DNA from: Branchiostoma floridae
Lineage: Eukaryota > Chordata > Leptocardii > Amphioxiformes > Branchiostomatidae
Assembly (NCBI RefSeq): GCF_000003815.2
Contig: NC_049983.1
Span: 28,975,959 to 29,028,965 of the forward strand
Direction of reading: 5' to 3'
Length of the DNA stretch: 53,007 nucleotides
This document shows, one piece after another, positions 41,340 through 53,007 of this stretch. The notes beneath the pieces were generated by a model. That model had not been told where the DNA came from. It searched no databases and was given only the letters and a program-made list of their open reading frames with translations. Position numbers and translations under genes: made by a program. Position 1 is the first letter of the stretch. Every line of letters begins with the position of its first letter.

Positions 41340-41619
41340 AAAAAAGATAAGAACTGATTGTGTTCAGAGGTTTCTTTGAAAATACACATTTTTAAGTTGA
41401 TAAAGAAGATATCGGTACAGGTTACAGCCCTGTAGGAGGTATTGTAGGGTTTGGGGGTCGTCCCGACAAGGACAGACTCCATTTGCTGCTCATGGGTTAT
41501 GCAAATTAGATCCAGATTTGCATAACTAATAATTGCCTACGTGAAGCATAACGTAAGCTATCCACCAATCAACAAATAATGACCATTCGTCAACCCAATC
41601 TTGAGTTATGTCCTTTCAA

Positions 41620-41770
41620 AGTCTGACACTAAACCTGCCCTGCATTTCCAAATCAAGCCTCTAGGGTGCTCAATCCTATACCACTTACACTCGGTGTCAA
41701 GAGCTGTCTACCGCTCAAAACTCATAGCCATGGCGTGTCCACAACTCGAGATATCAAACTAGAAAGTTCA
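41620..41770 (-). repeat. Dispersed repeat, inverted partner of 28495-28682
   Basis: The reverse complement gives AGTTTGATATCTCGAGTT, GTAGACAGCTCTTGA, GTGGTATAGGA and TTAGTGTCAGACTTTGA in the partner's order. Confidence 0.7.
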
Positions 41771-41954
41771 ACTGCAGTACCGTAACAAACCGCTGCCATG
41801 TCTTATCAAGACCTACCCACATACCGAATATCAATATAATCCATCCAGGTGTTTCCGAGTTATGCTGGTCTTCTACATACATAAATACAAACACGCATAC
41901 ATACATACATGCATACATGAAAACACAACCTTCCCGGCGAAGGTAAAAAAAAAT

Positions 41955-42125
41955 AGGCTGACAAGATAGATAGGTAGGTAGATACATAGATAAATAGATA
42001 GATAACGTTATATAGATATTGACTAGACAGATATAGATATAGGCAGAAATATAGATATAGGTAGATAGATCGATACAAACAAATGCATATAGACTGGAAG
42101 ATAGATATATAGATACTGGAAGATA
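41955..42125. repeat. GATA-rich simple repeat
   Basis: Imperfect GATA/TAGA units with interruptions. Confidence 0.85.
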
Positions 42126-42216
42126 TAAGTCGTTCGTCTTCGTAATAGGTCACTCCATACCTTTATGGAATATGTGTGCCTCACGATATCATTGTATACC
42201 TAATGAGTGACTCGCG

Positions 42217-42288
<72 letters not shown>

Positions 42289-42305
42289 GTATATATATAT
42301 ATACA
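42217..42305. repeat. TA dinucleotide repeat
   Basis: About 45 AT/TA units with a few G or C interruptions. Confidence 0.95.
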
Positions 42306-42521
42306 GTGACCACTGAGTGACTAATATGATCATCCCTTAAGTTATGAGAAACTCACTATACCGTTACATATGTGATTAGTAACTCACTGCACATGTTTAT
42401 CCAGTATGTTTGTATGCATATACATTGTTAGTAGCTCATCCTGGGAAACTGTAATTGTCGTCATGACTATGGTGAAAGGGATTCTGGGACGGACTGATGT
42501 CTGACACGTTCGACTCTCTCA

Positions 42522-42621
42522 NNNNNNNNNNNNNNNNNNNNNNNNNNNNNNNNNNNNNNNNNNNNNNNNNNNNNNNNNNNNNNNNNNNNNNNNNNNNNNN
42601 NNNNNNNNNNNNNNNNNNNNN
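42522..42621. other. Assembly gap (N), 100 bases
   Basis: Gap of unknown true size. A copy of the long repeat starts immediately to its right. Confidence 1.
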
Positions 42622-43759
42622 CGGTAAACATCTATCTATGTTTCCTGTGTCAGCAACAATTCGAAATCATTTTAAACCATGTAATCTTTTACCAATTAGC
42701 CTGGTGATAGAATCAATCTGTGTACACCTGATCTGCTGTACTCCTGTTCCTAGAGTTAAAAGACTTGGGCGGCGAGAACTTAAAGTTGGGTCTTTTGTTT
42801 AGCCAAGTGGTTATTGCGGTAATCCGAACACAAGCGACACTTTAAAAGACTGCCAATCATCCATTACATTATCTAGATTGAGCATTATTTAGGCAACGAT
42901 GGGAAAGCATGACCTAACTCCGATACACGCCAAGAGGGAACGTCCCAAGCACGCCGTGTGCATTTCTGATGGAACTTTGTTTTCCTTTGTCAACAATGAG
43001 TCATGAATATAAACATACATACATGCAAACGTAATGGATTCATATGTACCAAAATTGCAGAAAGCAAAACTAGTGGACTAATAACCTTAATCACAGGAAC
43101 ATGTGTGAAATCCAGAAGAAAGCAGAACTACCAATATATAACGTTAGTAAATAATCAAAACAACAGTTCTTTATACGTCTTTAGTCCTAAAGAAATCATG
43201 ATAATTATTACCCTATAGCTAAATCAAAGCAAATCCATTCTTATAATACATGGACAGATGTCAGTTTTTCTTACACTTACTTAACTAAAAAAATTGAGAG
43301 TGATGCATTGTAATGTACTTCGAGAATTTGTAAATCACCAAAAGCAACAAGCAGGACAGGTTAACTTGGAGAGATGGACGACGAATTTGAAGGATGGGAA
43401 TGATTTATATTGACTTTGACGTGATGCTATAGCAAAAGTAAATGCTTTATATACAAATTCCCCTAACCGTCTGACTATAGTAACTCCACGTCCATTCATC
43501 AACTCTTAAGGATTGTGGTAACTTCTCATATAGTATCTGGGAAGATATTGGAAGATATCATAGGATATATATATACTTGTTTCATTGTGAGGATCTGGAC
43601 TCCTGACATAGTATGTATAGTAAGTATAGCATGTACTAGCCTTGTCCCGACCTCCGGTCGATGATGTATGTATGTATGTAAGAAGATATGGGTTCCTCAG
43701 AGTAGGTAAGAAGTGACGATATTTGTGCTCAATAATGTCAGCTTCGTATCGTTGGCATA

Positions 43760-43799
<40 letters not shown>

Positions 43800-44360
43800 A
43801 CACATACATATACACACACACACACACACACGCACACGCACACACACACACACACACAAGTACAGGAACGCTGCCCCAAACAAAGCACTTCTTGGTAAAG
43901 GTAAGTAAAGGATCATCACAGACGCATTAAAAATACAACACGTTTTACTGTGCTGAGGTGATGTTCGTCCTTCGCCTTATTTACCGAGGTTTGGCCGCTC
44001 CCATTGTTCTCTGTGACATCTACAGACGGGTGCGGGCTTGATGATGGATGTGTCTCGTTTTAAAATAAGCACCTCTCCCTACGCGTCATAGGGGGTACCT
44101 GGGTACATGGCACGTTTCGGGAGGGAGCTTGGGCAACCCTGGTGTCAACCACCGATACTTGCGTACATTGACCTTTACAGTGTAGTAACCCGCTCCCTAT
44201 ATCTGCTTCGAGACGAACCTTTTCTTTGTCCTTGCAGTTTGTTTGCTTGTTTGTTTGTTTGTTTGGTTGTTTGTTTACAGAGTCACGGCTGGACTTTAAC
44301 CCCTGGTGAACACCGTCTGTACAGTATTGCCACGATGAACGTCCCATTGTGAGCAAAGGT
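42622..44360 (+). repeat. Partial copy of the long repeat, 42.6 kb
   Basis: Covers module M, the AATATATAACGTTAGTA segment shared with 33126-33770, a CA microsatellite (43760-43860), the TCTACAGACGGGTGCGGG block and a single TTTG-rich unit (44237-44275). It is closer in sequence to the 33.1-kb copy than to copies 1 and 2. Confidence 0.8.
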
Positions 44361-44424
44361 GGTATGTATTAAGCCCATAGCATAGCCGAACATGGTCTCC
44401 CGACGCTTTCCCGACTATGGCTAG

Positions 44425-44500
44425 GAGCGTTTTGGGAGATAGGTCGGCTGTGGTCGGCTGAAATTCGGCTCAGTCGGCTGACTTTCGGCTCGATCCGCCC
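44425..44500. repeat. Short GTCGGCTG-type repeat
   Basis: GTCGGCTG or a close variant occurs about five times. It resembles the CGGCTGCTG run at 32640 but the two are not clearly related. Confidence 0.5.
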
Positions 44501-44723
44501 GCCCGTAACCAAGAGAGAAATCCTGCGACAATTTTGCATGTGATTAAAGTTTTTTTTTTTTCGATCAGTGAAAAAAAAAACACAGTCACAGTCACACACA
44601 AACGCACACATATATACGAGAACATTTCCTCGGGGTATTTAAAAGCTCGTGCCGAAGAGTTGGCGTGTGTGGGCAATGATCTGGATTTCCGGTTACTCCA
44701 CAGTGACTTCATTTGCCAAAAAT

Positions 44724-45870
44724 CAGTTACTCAAGCAACTGGATATGGTTTTGGAAACGGTCAGACGTTTCAACTGGAATCCAGTGACTTCATTCTCTTC
44801 GCCAAGAAGAGTATGAGATTGCTTGACTTGGGTCTGTATGTAGGTCAACAGCATATAACTCGAGAATTTGTGGATGGAACTTTGTGATTTTTGGTAGGTG
44901 TGTAGCAGTTGTCGAAAGGAATGCCAAGTTTGAAAACGGTTTACCTGGCGTTTTCCTACGGTACTGCAGCGAGCTTGGTATGTTTTTTTGCGGTTTGTTT
45001 GGGGCAGCATAAGTCAAAATCTAGCTGGGCGATTTTCACGAAACTTGGTAGGTGTGTAGCGGTTTTGGAGAGGAAGGTCAAGTGCGAAAATGGTTTACCT
45101 GGCTCTTACCTATGGTGCTGTAGCGGGATTTGTATGTAAGTGCGTTTGTCTGTAAGCAAGATAACTCGAGAACCCTTGAATGGATCCTGATTATATTTGT
45201 TAGGTGGATTGGGGTTAGGAAAACGAAGGTCAAGTTCGATAATGGGCACCCTAGTGGCTGCCTAAGGTACTGCAGCAAAACTTTTAATTTTGGCACTTCG
45301 TGTTCTGGACATGCTGTGGTCATGATTTTTGAGTGGTAGATAGCCCTTGAAACAGAGAGTAAGTGCTGTGAGTTTGGACCCCCTATCGGCTTTTTGGGAA
45401 CTGCAGGCACCGATTTCCGTGCAAACTTTGGACGAGGATAACTTGAGAACGTGTAAACAGATCATCAGGATTTTCGGTATGTAGATAGAATGAGTGATGA
45501 CTTATACAATGTAATACTAATTATGCAAATTAGTAGCTTATTTGCATGATTAATGAGGAAAGTTCATAAATCCATGCCAACAGCACATAACTCAAGAAGC
45601 TGTGTATGGATTTTCATGATATTTAGTATTTAAGTAGCGGCTGCGGAAAGGAAGGTTGTGTTCGAAAATAGTTGACGTAGCATTTTCCGTTAGGACGGTA
45701 GCGGGCCGAGTGTGTGCGTCCTTTTGTTTGTGGAATGCATAACTCGAGAAGCCTTGAAAAAATCCTGATGATATTTGGTAGGTGGGTAGGGGTCAGGAAA
45801 ACGAAGATAAATTCTGATAGTGGGCCCCCTAGCGGCTTCCTAAGGTACTGCAGCAAAACTTATTAACAGA
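44724..45870 (+). repeat. Degenerate long-unit array
   Basis: Four to five diverged units, each with ATAACTCGAGAA, a TTTGGTAGGTGGGTAGG-like stretch, AGGAAAACGAAGGTCAAG and a terminal CTAAGGTACTGCAGCAAAAC. Spacing is irregular (about 130-300 bases). Reading frames exist on both strands but none is shared by all units. The 45290-45430 part is also related to the repeats at 28495 and 41620. It may be a satellite or a fragment of an unusual transposon. Confidence 0.6.
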
Positions 45871-45874
45871 AATA

Positions 45875-46260
45875 AACTGTGCTCTATATATCTCATTTTG
45901 ACCTATATCTATGGATACAGCTGTTATACAGATGGTTTGCTGGAGGACGCCCTTACACTGGGGACAAAGTCTAAATTGACAAGCATGAAATTCTGATTGA
46001 CCAGGGATGCTACCAGGTCATCTGTCAGGTCACAGTCTGGTTTTGGTAATGTTTGTGTGTTTGTGAGGAACAATAAGACCTTAAAGTCTTAAATAAAGGC
46101 ATGATTATTTGGCGAAGAGATGGGTTCGTTGAACTCTAGTTTATCTTATAAGTTCAGAAACAAAAGCTATTTCCTTTCTGCTAATCTGTTAGGCTGGTCA
46201 AAGGTTGATCTGTTTGTTGCTATAAGGGCTTTATTTGATATAATTGCATGCATTTCATCC
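45875..46260. other. No recognisable gene
   Basis: AT-rich, no shared repeat, no coding domain. Confidence 0.4.
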
Positions 46261-46264
46261 AATG

Positions 46265-46483
46265 TTAGTTGAATCTCAAGGACTGACAGCGCTGCCAATT
46301 TAAACCATGCTTTATCAAGGAAAGTCTTTTCTCAAACGACAGATATTCCCGAGCTTCATAAGCAGACTGTGCCAGAACCAGCACAGCCTTTCCGTAACAA
46401 TACAGCTGAATTTGATACGGCACCCGCACGGCGTTCCCAACAGCACTCTCAGCTTGTAACCATAAGATGATTTTACGACGATT
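46265..46483 (-). other. Open stretch of 72 codons without recognised family
   Basis: The minus-strand frame includes VGNAVRVPYQIQLYCYGKAV, a second stretch EAREYLSFEKRLSLIKHG, and ends RFN before TAA at 46265-46267. Composition is protein-like. It directly follows the reverse-transcriptase remnant, yet does not look like the next part of that protein. It could be a piece of another transposon. There is no start codon or splice site I would trust. Confidence 0.2.
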
Positions 46484-47125
46484 TTATTGGGTTTGTCAAG
46501 AAGTATGTTGTGCTCAACTGTGTCAAACGCTTTAGATTGGCCTAGGAATATTCCGATGCTGAATTCTTTATTTTCCAGGGCTGACGTAATTTTGTCTATG
46601 AGTTTTAAGGGGGATATAAGTTGGATAGTTTTTCAGGAAGCCATATTAGTGTGCATATAGAATATCATTATCATCTAGGTCCTTTAGAATTATTTTGTAC
46701 ACTACTTTTTCTAAGATTTTTGAAAATACCGGTAATATGGATATGGGTCGATAATTTGTGAACATACAGGGATGTCCAGATTTGTAGAGAAGAATTACCG
46801 TGGCTACTTTTAAATCAGAGGGCATTTTCTGGTTTCAATGGAAGTTTTGAAGACATGAGTACTGGGTTCTACAATTTCTGAAGCGACCTGTTCAATAGTG
46901 AGGCATTAATTTCATCCTAACCAGGCGCTGCATTATTTATGTCAAGAATTTCCGCTGTGCTGGGCGCATCAAACAAGCTGATGCTTGGATATTAATTTTC
47001 CAGGTAAGATAAGGGGGAACGGTCATTTTTGTCTATTTTGTTTGTCAAATTAGGGCCAATATTCACACAAAAATCATTAAATTTTTGACAATGTTTTGTT
47101 GATTTGTTACCTCATCTTCTCCGTC
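46484..47125 (-). pseudogene. Reverse-transcriptase N-terminal fragment (CR1/Jockey-group)
   Basis: On the minus strand: FNDFCVNIGPNLTNKI (the linker between endonuclease and polymerase), then KVATVILLYKSGHP, NYRPISILPVFSKILEKVV, ILYAH followed by a stop where Gln is usual, YGFLKNYP, a frameshift, and LGQSKAFDTVEHNILL. Stops and frameshifts show it is dead. The sequence breaks off after the first catalytic region, so the active-site FADD block is absent. Confidence 0.88.
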
Positions 47126-47227
47126 CATAAACTTTGAAGGGAGGGTAGGACTTGAGACTTTTTTCTGTTAAGTAGTTCCTAGGAACATAATTCTAATGGC
47201 CACATTTCAGGGACATGCCACAGACCT

Positions 47228-47419
47228 GTACACGCAGGCCCAAATGTTCTACGGCCACAGGTACATGCAGGCCCGAGTGTTCCACAGAACCCCAGGTACA
47301 TAAAGGCCCAAATGTTCCACAGGCCACAGGTACATGCAGGCACGAATGTCCTACAGGACCCGGACACATGCAGGTCCGAATGTTTCACAGGACCCCGGGT
47401 ACATGCAGGCCCAAATGTA
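47228..47419 (+). repeat. Minisatellite, 34-35-bp unit, about six copies
   Basis: Unit ACATGCAGGCCCGAATGTTC plus CACAGGACCCCAGGT with substitutions. It lies just upstream of the next LINE. Confidence 0.9.
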
Positions 47420-47507
47420 AATTGTTATAGTAGCATAGTGTAGTATAGTATAGCATAATAAAAATAAAGCAAATAATTGAATACTACAGGGGGCTAGGGT
47501 CTCCGGT

Positions 47508-48545
47508 GTTTGTTTGTTTTTTAGACGCGTCAAAGGCCTTTGATCGCGTCAACCATTGGGCGTTGTTCAGCAAATTGATAGACAGAAAGGTTCCGCTGTA
47601 CCTAGTTCGTTCTTTATTCTTCTGGTATAAGAACCAACGAATGTGTGTGAGATGGGGGGCTATCCTGTCTCCCTACTTCTCCGTTACAAACGGAGTGAGG
47701 CAGGGTAGTCTCCTTTCCCCTTATTTGTTTAACTTGTATATAGATGATTTGAGTGTAAGGCTTAACAATGCCAAGGTTGGTTGTTATGTGGGCGGGTCCA
47801 TAACTAACCATCTTCTTTATGCTGATGACCTGTGTCTTATATGTCCCAGTATCAAGTCTCTTCAGAGATTAGTAGGGATATGCGAAGAGGTTAGTCTTGA
47901 AAACGACATATTGTTTAATATTGAAAAAAACATGTTGTATGTATTTTCCCTGTGCTCGTCTGTTACTTCAGTATCCACCACCTCATGTAAAACTCTATGG
48001 TGCGAGTCTGAAGTATGTGACCTCATTTGTTTATCTGGGTGTACATCTAAACCCTACACTTAGCGATGACGACTGTGTACGAGCGCAGCTGAAAAGTCTG
48101 TATAGTCGTGCTAATTGTATAAATCGCAAGTTTTCCCTTTGTTCCACACCTGTTAAGAAAAACTTGTTTATGGCGTACTGTGGCCAAATATATGGCGCGC
48201 AATTATGGAATTCTGTCAGTGCGGGTGTCCTCTCTAAGTGCCGGATCGCATATAACAACTGTTTTCGGATTATCATGAATCTTCCACGACGATGCAGCGC
48301 TAGCACAATGTTTGTGTACAATTTGACCGACAGCTTTGAAGCAAGGCGTAGGAAAATGTGTTATTCTTTTCTACAAAGATTAACGTCTTCCAATAATATC
48401 ATTGTCCAGCACTTGCTGACGTCAGACATGTTCTACAGAAATTCTTTTTTCCAGAACTGTTATGACTTATTGTACAGGTAGAGATTTTAATGTATATGTA
48501 TGTATCTTTTGTGTGTCTATGGGTTTTTAACCTGAAATAAAGAAT
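47508..48545 (+). mobile_element. 5'-truncated LINE with most of the polymerase palm
   Basis: Starts within the reverse transcriptase: FLDASKAFDRVNHWALFSKL, later NGVRQGSLLSPYLFNLYIDD, and the intact active site LLYADDLCLI. A frameshift at about 47930 changes frame. The rest gives SFVYLGVHLNPTLSDDDCV, then NCFRIIMNLPRRCSAS and a C-terminus FFQNCYDLLYR with stop at 48480. A short 3' UTR ends CCTGAAATAAAGAATAAAG. The YADD box and GVRQGSLLSP suggest an I/Jockey-superclade element distinct from the CR1-like copy at 12.8 kb. Dead because truncated and frameshifted. Confidence 0.9.
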
Positions 48546-48629
48546 AAAGTAATAATATAGTATAGGTAAGATGTTCCAAGGCAATAGTTGACGGATCGAA
48601 TTTTCACAACAAATCACAAAACAATAATT

Positions 48630-48905
48630 GCCGGTTGACGTCTATCTATATTTGCTATGTTAACAACAACACATGAAAGTTTTCTGACTAATTCGTCCGA
48701 GATGACAACTTCATATATATAAAGAGCCGCGTAAATTCATATATTTTAAACAGAGATTTGTGTGGTGATGCAATCTCGCTGTCCGAGAAAAACTCAAGTT
48801 TATGTCTTAGAAAGTGGGGGAGGCCAAGTTGGACATTGTGATAAGCCAAGTGGTTATTTTAGGTAATCCGAACACAGGCGACAATTTCAAAGGTGACAAT
48901 TTCAC
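48630..48905 (+). repeat. Diverged copy of module M
   Basis: Retains GTCTATCTATATTTGCTATG, AAGTGGTTATTTTAGGTAAT and CCGAACACAGGCGACAATTT in the order seen in the other M copies, with many substitutions. Confidence 0.6.
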
Positions 48906-48956
48906 CCAATACAGAAGCTAATCTAAGCACGGCAGGGCCAGCATGATCAACCATCG

Positions 48957-49353
48957 TGTGAGTGTTAAATCGGTATTCTAATTTGCTTTGTTTCAGCTTT
49001 GTTTTGTAATGCGTATCTAAAGGGACATTCGCATGACAACGGAAGGTACTAGAACTCATTTGATAGACCTAAATATGGCCTACTTTCAGGGACGACCACG
49101 TAACTAAATATAACCACCTGAAACTCTACAAGCATTTATTGAATAGACAAAAAATAGATAAACCTTTGAAGAAAAAGTTGAATCAGAATTCTAATTTACT
49201 TTGTCACATAGAATGTTTCGAAAATGGCTACAATTCACAATTTCGCAAAATGCAGAAAATGACCAACTTTCAGGGACAACCACGTGACTAAATTGCATGG
49301 CTTAAAACTCTACAATCATTATATAGGCAATGCATAGATCTACCTTTGACAAG
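48957..49353 (-). mobile_element. Dispersed hairpin element, inverted copy
   Basis: The reverse complement of 15945-16530 without the nested insertion. Carries GTGTGAGTGTTAAATCGGTA, the ACGGAAGGTACTAGAACTCA arm, CCACGTAACTAAATATAACC, and ends CTTTGACAAGAAG at the junction with copy 2 of the long repeat. The hairpin arm is damaged at its outer left end. Confidence 0.75.
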
Positions 49354-51089
49354 AAGTTTGAAAACGTCGTTCTCAGGACCATTTATTTTAGCTGGCAATA
49401 TATGACCTTGGAACTTTTCTTAGGGAAATTTTGTTCAACGCCACACGGAATGCCAGTGACGGCAACCAGAATGTCTGATATCAACCACAGGCCCGGAGAC
49501 TGTTCAACGAGCTGAGATGCCAGGTGCGCAGTATTAGTCATTAACAGGGTCAAAAGTCATATATGAGACCTGCGGGGTGGCCAGGATGAGAGGGGCGTGT
49601 GTGTGATGATGGGGCTGTTGTTGTGAGCAAGCTTAGCCTAATCTTTATTAGAATCAACTAAGCGTGTGAACGAGTTTTATATAAAACTTGGGTTTCTTTA
49701 GTCGAAAATGTTACACAATGTCCAGTTATTGTTCTGAAGGAAAACAAGAACTAAACAGGCACAATTTCTCTTTCAACAAATGTGATTTTGTAGCAAACAA
49801 TCCCCACATTAATTGGTGGTAGATCACAAAACATTTCTTATATGATTATAGAACCAATACAAACACAGTAACATGATATAATACAGTATAGTATAGCATT
49901 GTTCCAACACAAAAATTGGGTTCATTGAATGCATTCTTACATACTTCTGATTACTGGTAGCATCTAGTTATGTTTCTTCTATCAACGACAAATGGAAAAT
50001 CTTTTAAAACTGTACATTCCATCTCATGAGAAAAAATTATGATGATGATTTCACCTGAGATGTTTCCCCTATGCACTTTAATAAATAGCCATGTCAACTT
50101 TAACCGATGGCCTGGTGATAGAATCTCGCATTGGGATTGATTGCAATTTATGTGATTTGCTGTACTCCTGTTACAAAGGTTAGAAGACTTAGGCAGCGAG
50201 AAGCAGAGTTGGGCCTTGTGTTTAGCCCAGTGGTTATTGCGGTAACCCGAACACAAGCGACACTTTCAAAGACTGCCAATCATCCATATTATATCAAATA
50301 TAATAATCCAATATATAAATTTTCATGACAGTACATCATACTTGATGACCATAATTGATGTTAAAAGGTTCCATTCGACAGGTCACACGAAAAAAAATTA
50401 TCTAAATTGAGCAATATTGAGGCAAGAATGGGCAGGCATGACCAAACTCCGATACACGCAAACAAACAAACAAACGCGCCAAGAAGAAATGTCCCTAGCA
50501 TGTCATGTGTATTTGTAACGGGTCTTTGTTTCCTTTTGTTACAAATGAGTTATACATATAAACATGCGAACATACATACAAACATAATGGATTCTTACGT
50601 ACCAAAAGTGTAGCAGCAAGTAGCAAAGCAATAATGAACTAATCACCTTAATCATAGGAACGTGTGTGATATAAGCCTAAATCGAGATAAAAGCAGAACT
50701 AATATCTCGACCAATATATAGATAGGAAATCATCAAAATAAATGTTAATTCTAGATTTTAGCCCTAAAACTATGATGATAATTATTGAAATGTTCTGTAA
50801 TGTAATGTACCAAAAGCAACAGGTTACCTTGGAGACATGGACGATGTAGGATGGGAGTGATGGATATTGACTTTGATGTGATGCTATAGCAAAAGTTAAT
50901 GCTTTATATACAAATTCTCCTTACAGTCCGACCATAGTGGACCCTACGTCCGTTCATCGACTCTTAAGGGTCGTGGTAACGATCGTGACTTAAGCTTCTT
51001 ATATGGTATCTGGGAAGATATTGGAAGATATCATACAATATTTGTTTCATTGTGGGGATCTGGTTCGTCTGCTTCGTATCGTTGGCATA

Positions 51090-51215
51090 GCACACACACA
51101 CGCGCACGCACAACACACACACACATACACACGCGCACGCACAACACACACACACACATACAAACGCACGCACAACACACATACATACAAACACACACAC
51201 ACACACGCAAACTTA
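51090..51215. repeat. CA-rich microsatellite in copy 2
   Basis: ACACAC/GCGCAC repeats at the position equivalent to 9811-9935. Confidence 0.9.
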
Positions 51216-51539
51216 GCCTTCTTGGTGAAGGTAAGTAAAGAATCACCATAGACGCATCACAAATACAGCACGTTTTACTGTACTCAGGTGATATGTATAA
51301 TTCGCCTTATTTACTGAGGTTTGGCCGCTCCCATTGTTTTCTGTGACATCTACAGACGGGTGCGGGTTGATGATGGATGTGTCTCGTTTTAAAATAAGCG
51401 CCTCTCCCTACGCGTCATAGGGGGTACTTGGGTACATGGCACGTTTCGGGAGGGAGATTTCTGGTTTCAAATACCGATACTTGTACATTGACCTTTACAG
51501 TGTAGAAAAATCTGCTTGGAGACGAACCGTAAACACGTC

Positions 51540-52490
51540 GCTGCGATTCGTTTGTCAGTTTGTTTGTTTGTTTGTTTGGCCCCGTGAGAACACCGTCCGC
51601 ACAGTTACTGTAGTGCCCCCATAAACATTACGTTGTTATTATGTCCGTGTGGTTTGTTTGTTTGTTTGTTTGTTTGGCCCCGTGAGAACACCGTCCGTAC
51701 AGTTACTGTAGTGCCCCCATAAACATTACGTTGTTATTATGTCCGTGTGGTTTGTTTGTTTGTTTGTTTGGCCCCGTGAGAACACAGTCCGTACAGTTAC
51801 TGTAGTTCCACGATAAACATTACGTTGTTGTTATGTCCGTGTGGTTTGTTTGTTTGGCCCCGTGAGAACACCGTCCGAACAGTAGTACCGCCATAAACAC
51901 GTCCCTGCGATTCGTTTGTTTGTTTGTTTGTTTGTTTGTTTGTTTGTTTAGCCCCATGAGAACACCGTCCGTACAGTTACTGTAGTGCCCCCATAAACAT
52001 TACGTTGTTATTATGTCCGTGTGGTTTGTTTGTTTGTTTGTTTGGCCCCGTGAGAACACAGTCCGTACAGTTACTGTAGTTCCACGATAAACATTACGTT
52101 GTTGTTATGTCCGTGTGGTTTGTTTGTTTGGCCCCGTGAGAACACCGTCCGAACAGTAGTACCGCCATAAACGTCACGTTGGTTTCATGTCCGAATGGTT
52201 TGTTTGTTTGTTTGTTTGTTTGTTTGTTTGTTTGGCCCCGTGAGAACAACGTCCGAACAGTAGTACCGCCATAAACGTCACATTGGTATCATGTCCGTGT
52301 GGTTTGTTTGTTTGTTTGTTTGTTTGATTGGCCCCGTGAGAACACCGTCCGTACAGTTACTGTAGTGCCCCCATAAACATTACGTTGTTATTATGTCCGT
52401 GTGGTTTGTTTGTTTGTTTGTTTGTTTGTTTGGCCCCGTGGGAACACAGTCCGTACAGTTACTGTAGTGCCTCAATAAACATTACGTTGT
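51540..52490 (+). repeat. Expanded tandem array, about 75-115-bp units, roughly ten copies
   Basis: Each unit has a variable (TTTG)n run, GGCCCCGTGAGAACACCGTC, CGTACAGTTACTGTAGTGCC or a variant, and CATAAACATTACGTTGTTAT with TGTCCGTGTGG. The TTTG run varies between 2 and 8 repeats per unit. A two-unit block appears twice (51751-51858 and 52036-52135 are nearly identical), indicating higher-order duplication. Copy 1 has one unit (10520-10600). Confidence 0.9.
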
Positions 52491-52834
52491 GAGGTAAGGT
52501 GGTGTGTGATGTACCACCGCTCCAATTTCCTGTTAAACTTTCGGCCACGAATTCCATTGACAGCGACACCGACTGTGCTGCTAAACATTGTCTTTTAGCC
52601 AGCACGCCACAAATTTCATCAGATTAAACCGTTATCCCTGCGAATTATCAAATAGCTTCCCTAATTTCAACGACAAAGACTATAAATATAAATCAGTTGA
52701 CCGTGAGACGGAACACTGGCATGTGTGGAAGACGAGTGATTTGAATTTGTTCAGAAATGACATGTTCATAGCCAGTATACTTATGTGCCAGTCGGTATGA
52801 TTCCAATCCAAAGCCGTGATGTCAAACTGTTTCG

Positions 52835-53007
52835 AGGGCCTACACCGAGCAGCTCTACGGAGGTTCATGCAACCTGCCCCGAAGGAAAGTTTGTCACAGA
52901 CCGGTGAGCTTAGACATGTATTATGTCCAGGAAGATTAGCTGTGTAAATTTTTTAAAAGTTTTGTATCTCAGCTAATGGTCTAATAAAGCACCGAAGCAA
53001 CCCGCCA
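52835..53007. other. Right end; no gene recognised
   Basis: The stretch GGAAAGTTTGTCACAG with CGGTGAGCTTAGAC (52885-52915) resembles the spacer of the copy-1 duplication at 10064-10100. AATAAAG occurs at 52983 without a recognisable transcript. Confidence 0.35.

Larger units (their letters stand above)
49354..52830 (+). mobile_element. Long dispersed repeat, copy 2
   Basis: Starts TTTGAAAACGTCGTTCTCAG, as at 8074 in copy 1, and runs in parallel to GGTATGATTCCAATCCA, near 10919 in copy 1. No coding domain. Differences from copy 1: an AT-rich insert of about 125 bases after CACAAGCGAC (about 50280-50395), lack of the poly-A insertion and local duplication, and a large tandem expansion at 51540-52490. 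Confidence 0.75.

Overview
The window looks like animal nuclear DNA from a repeat-rich, intron-rich invertebrate genome. The mix of CR1/L2-like and other non-LTR retrotransposon remains, short tRNA-derived SINEs, many small inverted-repeat transposons, long minisatellites and five runs of N suggests a draft assembly of a lancelet (Branchiostoma). That species call is inference; nothing here is diagnostic. There are no operons, bacterial-type genes, CRISPR arrays or rRNA genes.

Only one gene can be followed with confidence. It lies on the plus strand at about 19.1-26.2 kb. A non-coding first exon ends at a strong donor at 19150. Five coding exons follow (19731-19938, 23320-23492, 23988-24163, 25492-25655, 26129-26184), and all their junctions are phase-compatible. 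They encode a 258-residue secreted protein: a signal peptide, a run of five Asp-His pairs, a short helical linker and a Trp/Phe-rich domain of about 190 residues whose family I cannot name. Three isolated exons on the minus strand belong to other genes or gene remnants: a signal-peptide exon (1287-1366), an orphan terminal exon (31342-31500) and a terminal exon with a canonical EF-hand (40672-40927).

The rest is mostly repeats. From 0 to 7 kb there are a 40-bp minisatellite, a SINE, a LINE 3' end and a 554-bp inverted-repeat element. From 7.2 to 11 kb there is a long dispersed repeat (copy 1), with a closely related copy 2 at 49.4-52.8 kb and partial copies at 16.5, 22.3, 33.1, 34.5, 42.6 and 48.6 kb. 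From 12.8 to 15.9 kb lies a broken CR1-like element, itself interrupted by a second LINE whose 5' part is inverted. From 16 to 31 kb are hairpin elements, the secreted-protein gene, and inverted and direct duplications. From 31.9 to 42.5 kb there are tandem arrays, two related TG-rich blocks, and gaps. From 44 to 49 kb there are a degenerate long-unit array, two more reverse-transcriptase remnants and a 35-bp minisatellite.

No new multi-gene system is visible. The most informative items are the Asp-His secreted protein, the nested LINE with a 5' inversion, and the duplicated repeats that give filled/empty-site comparisons for several insertions.
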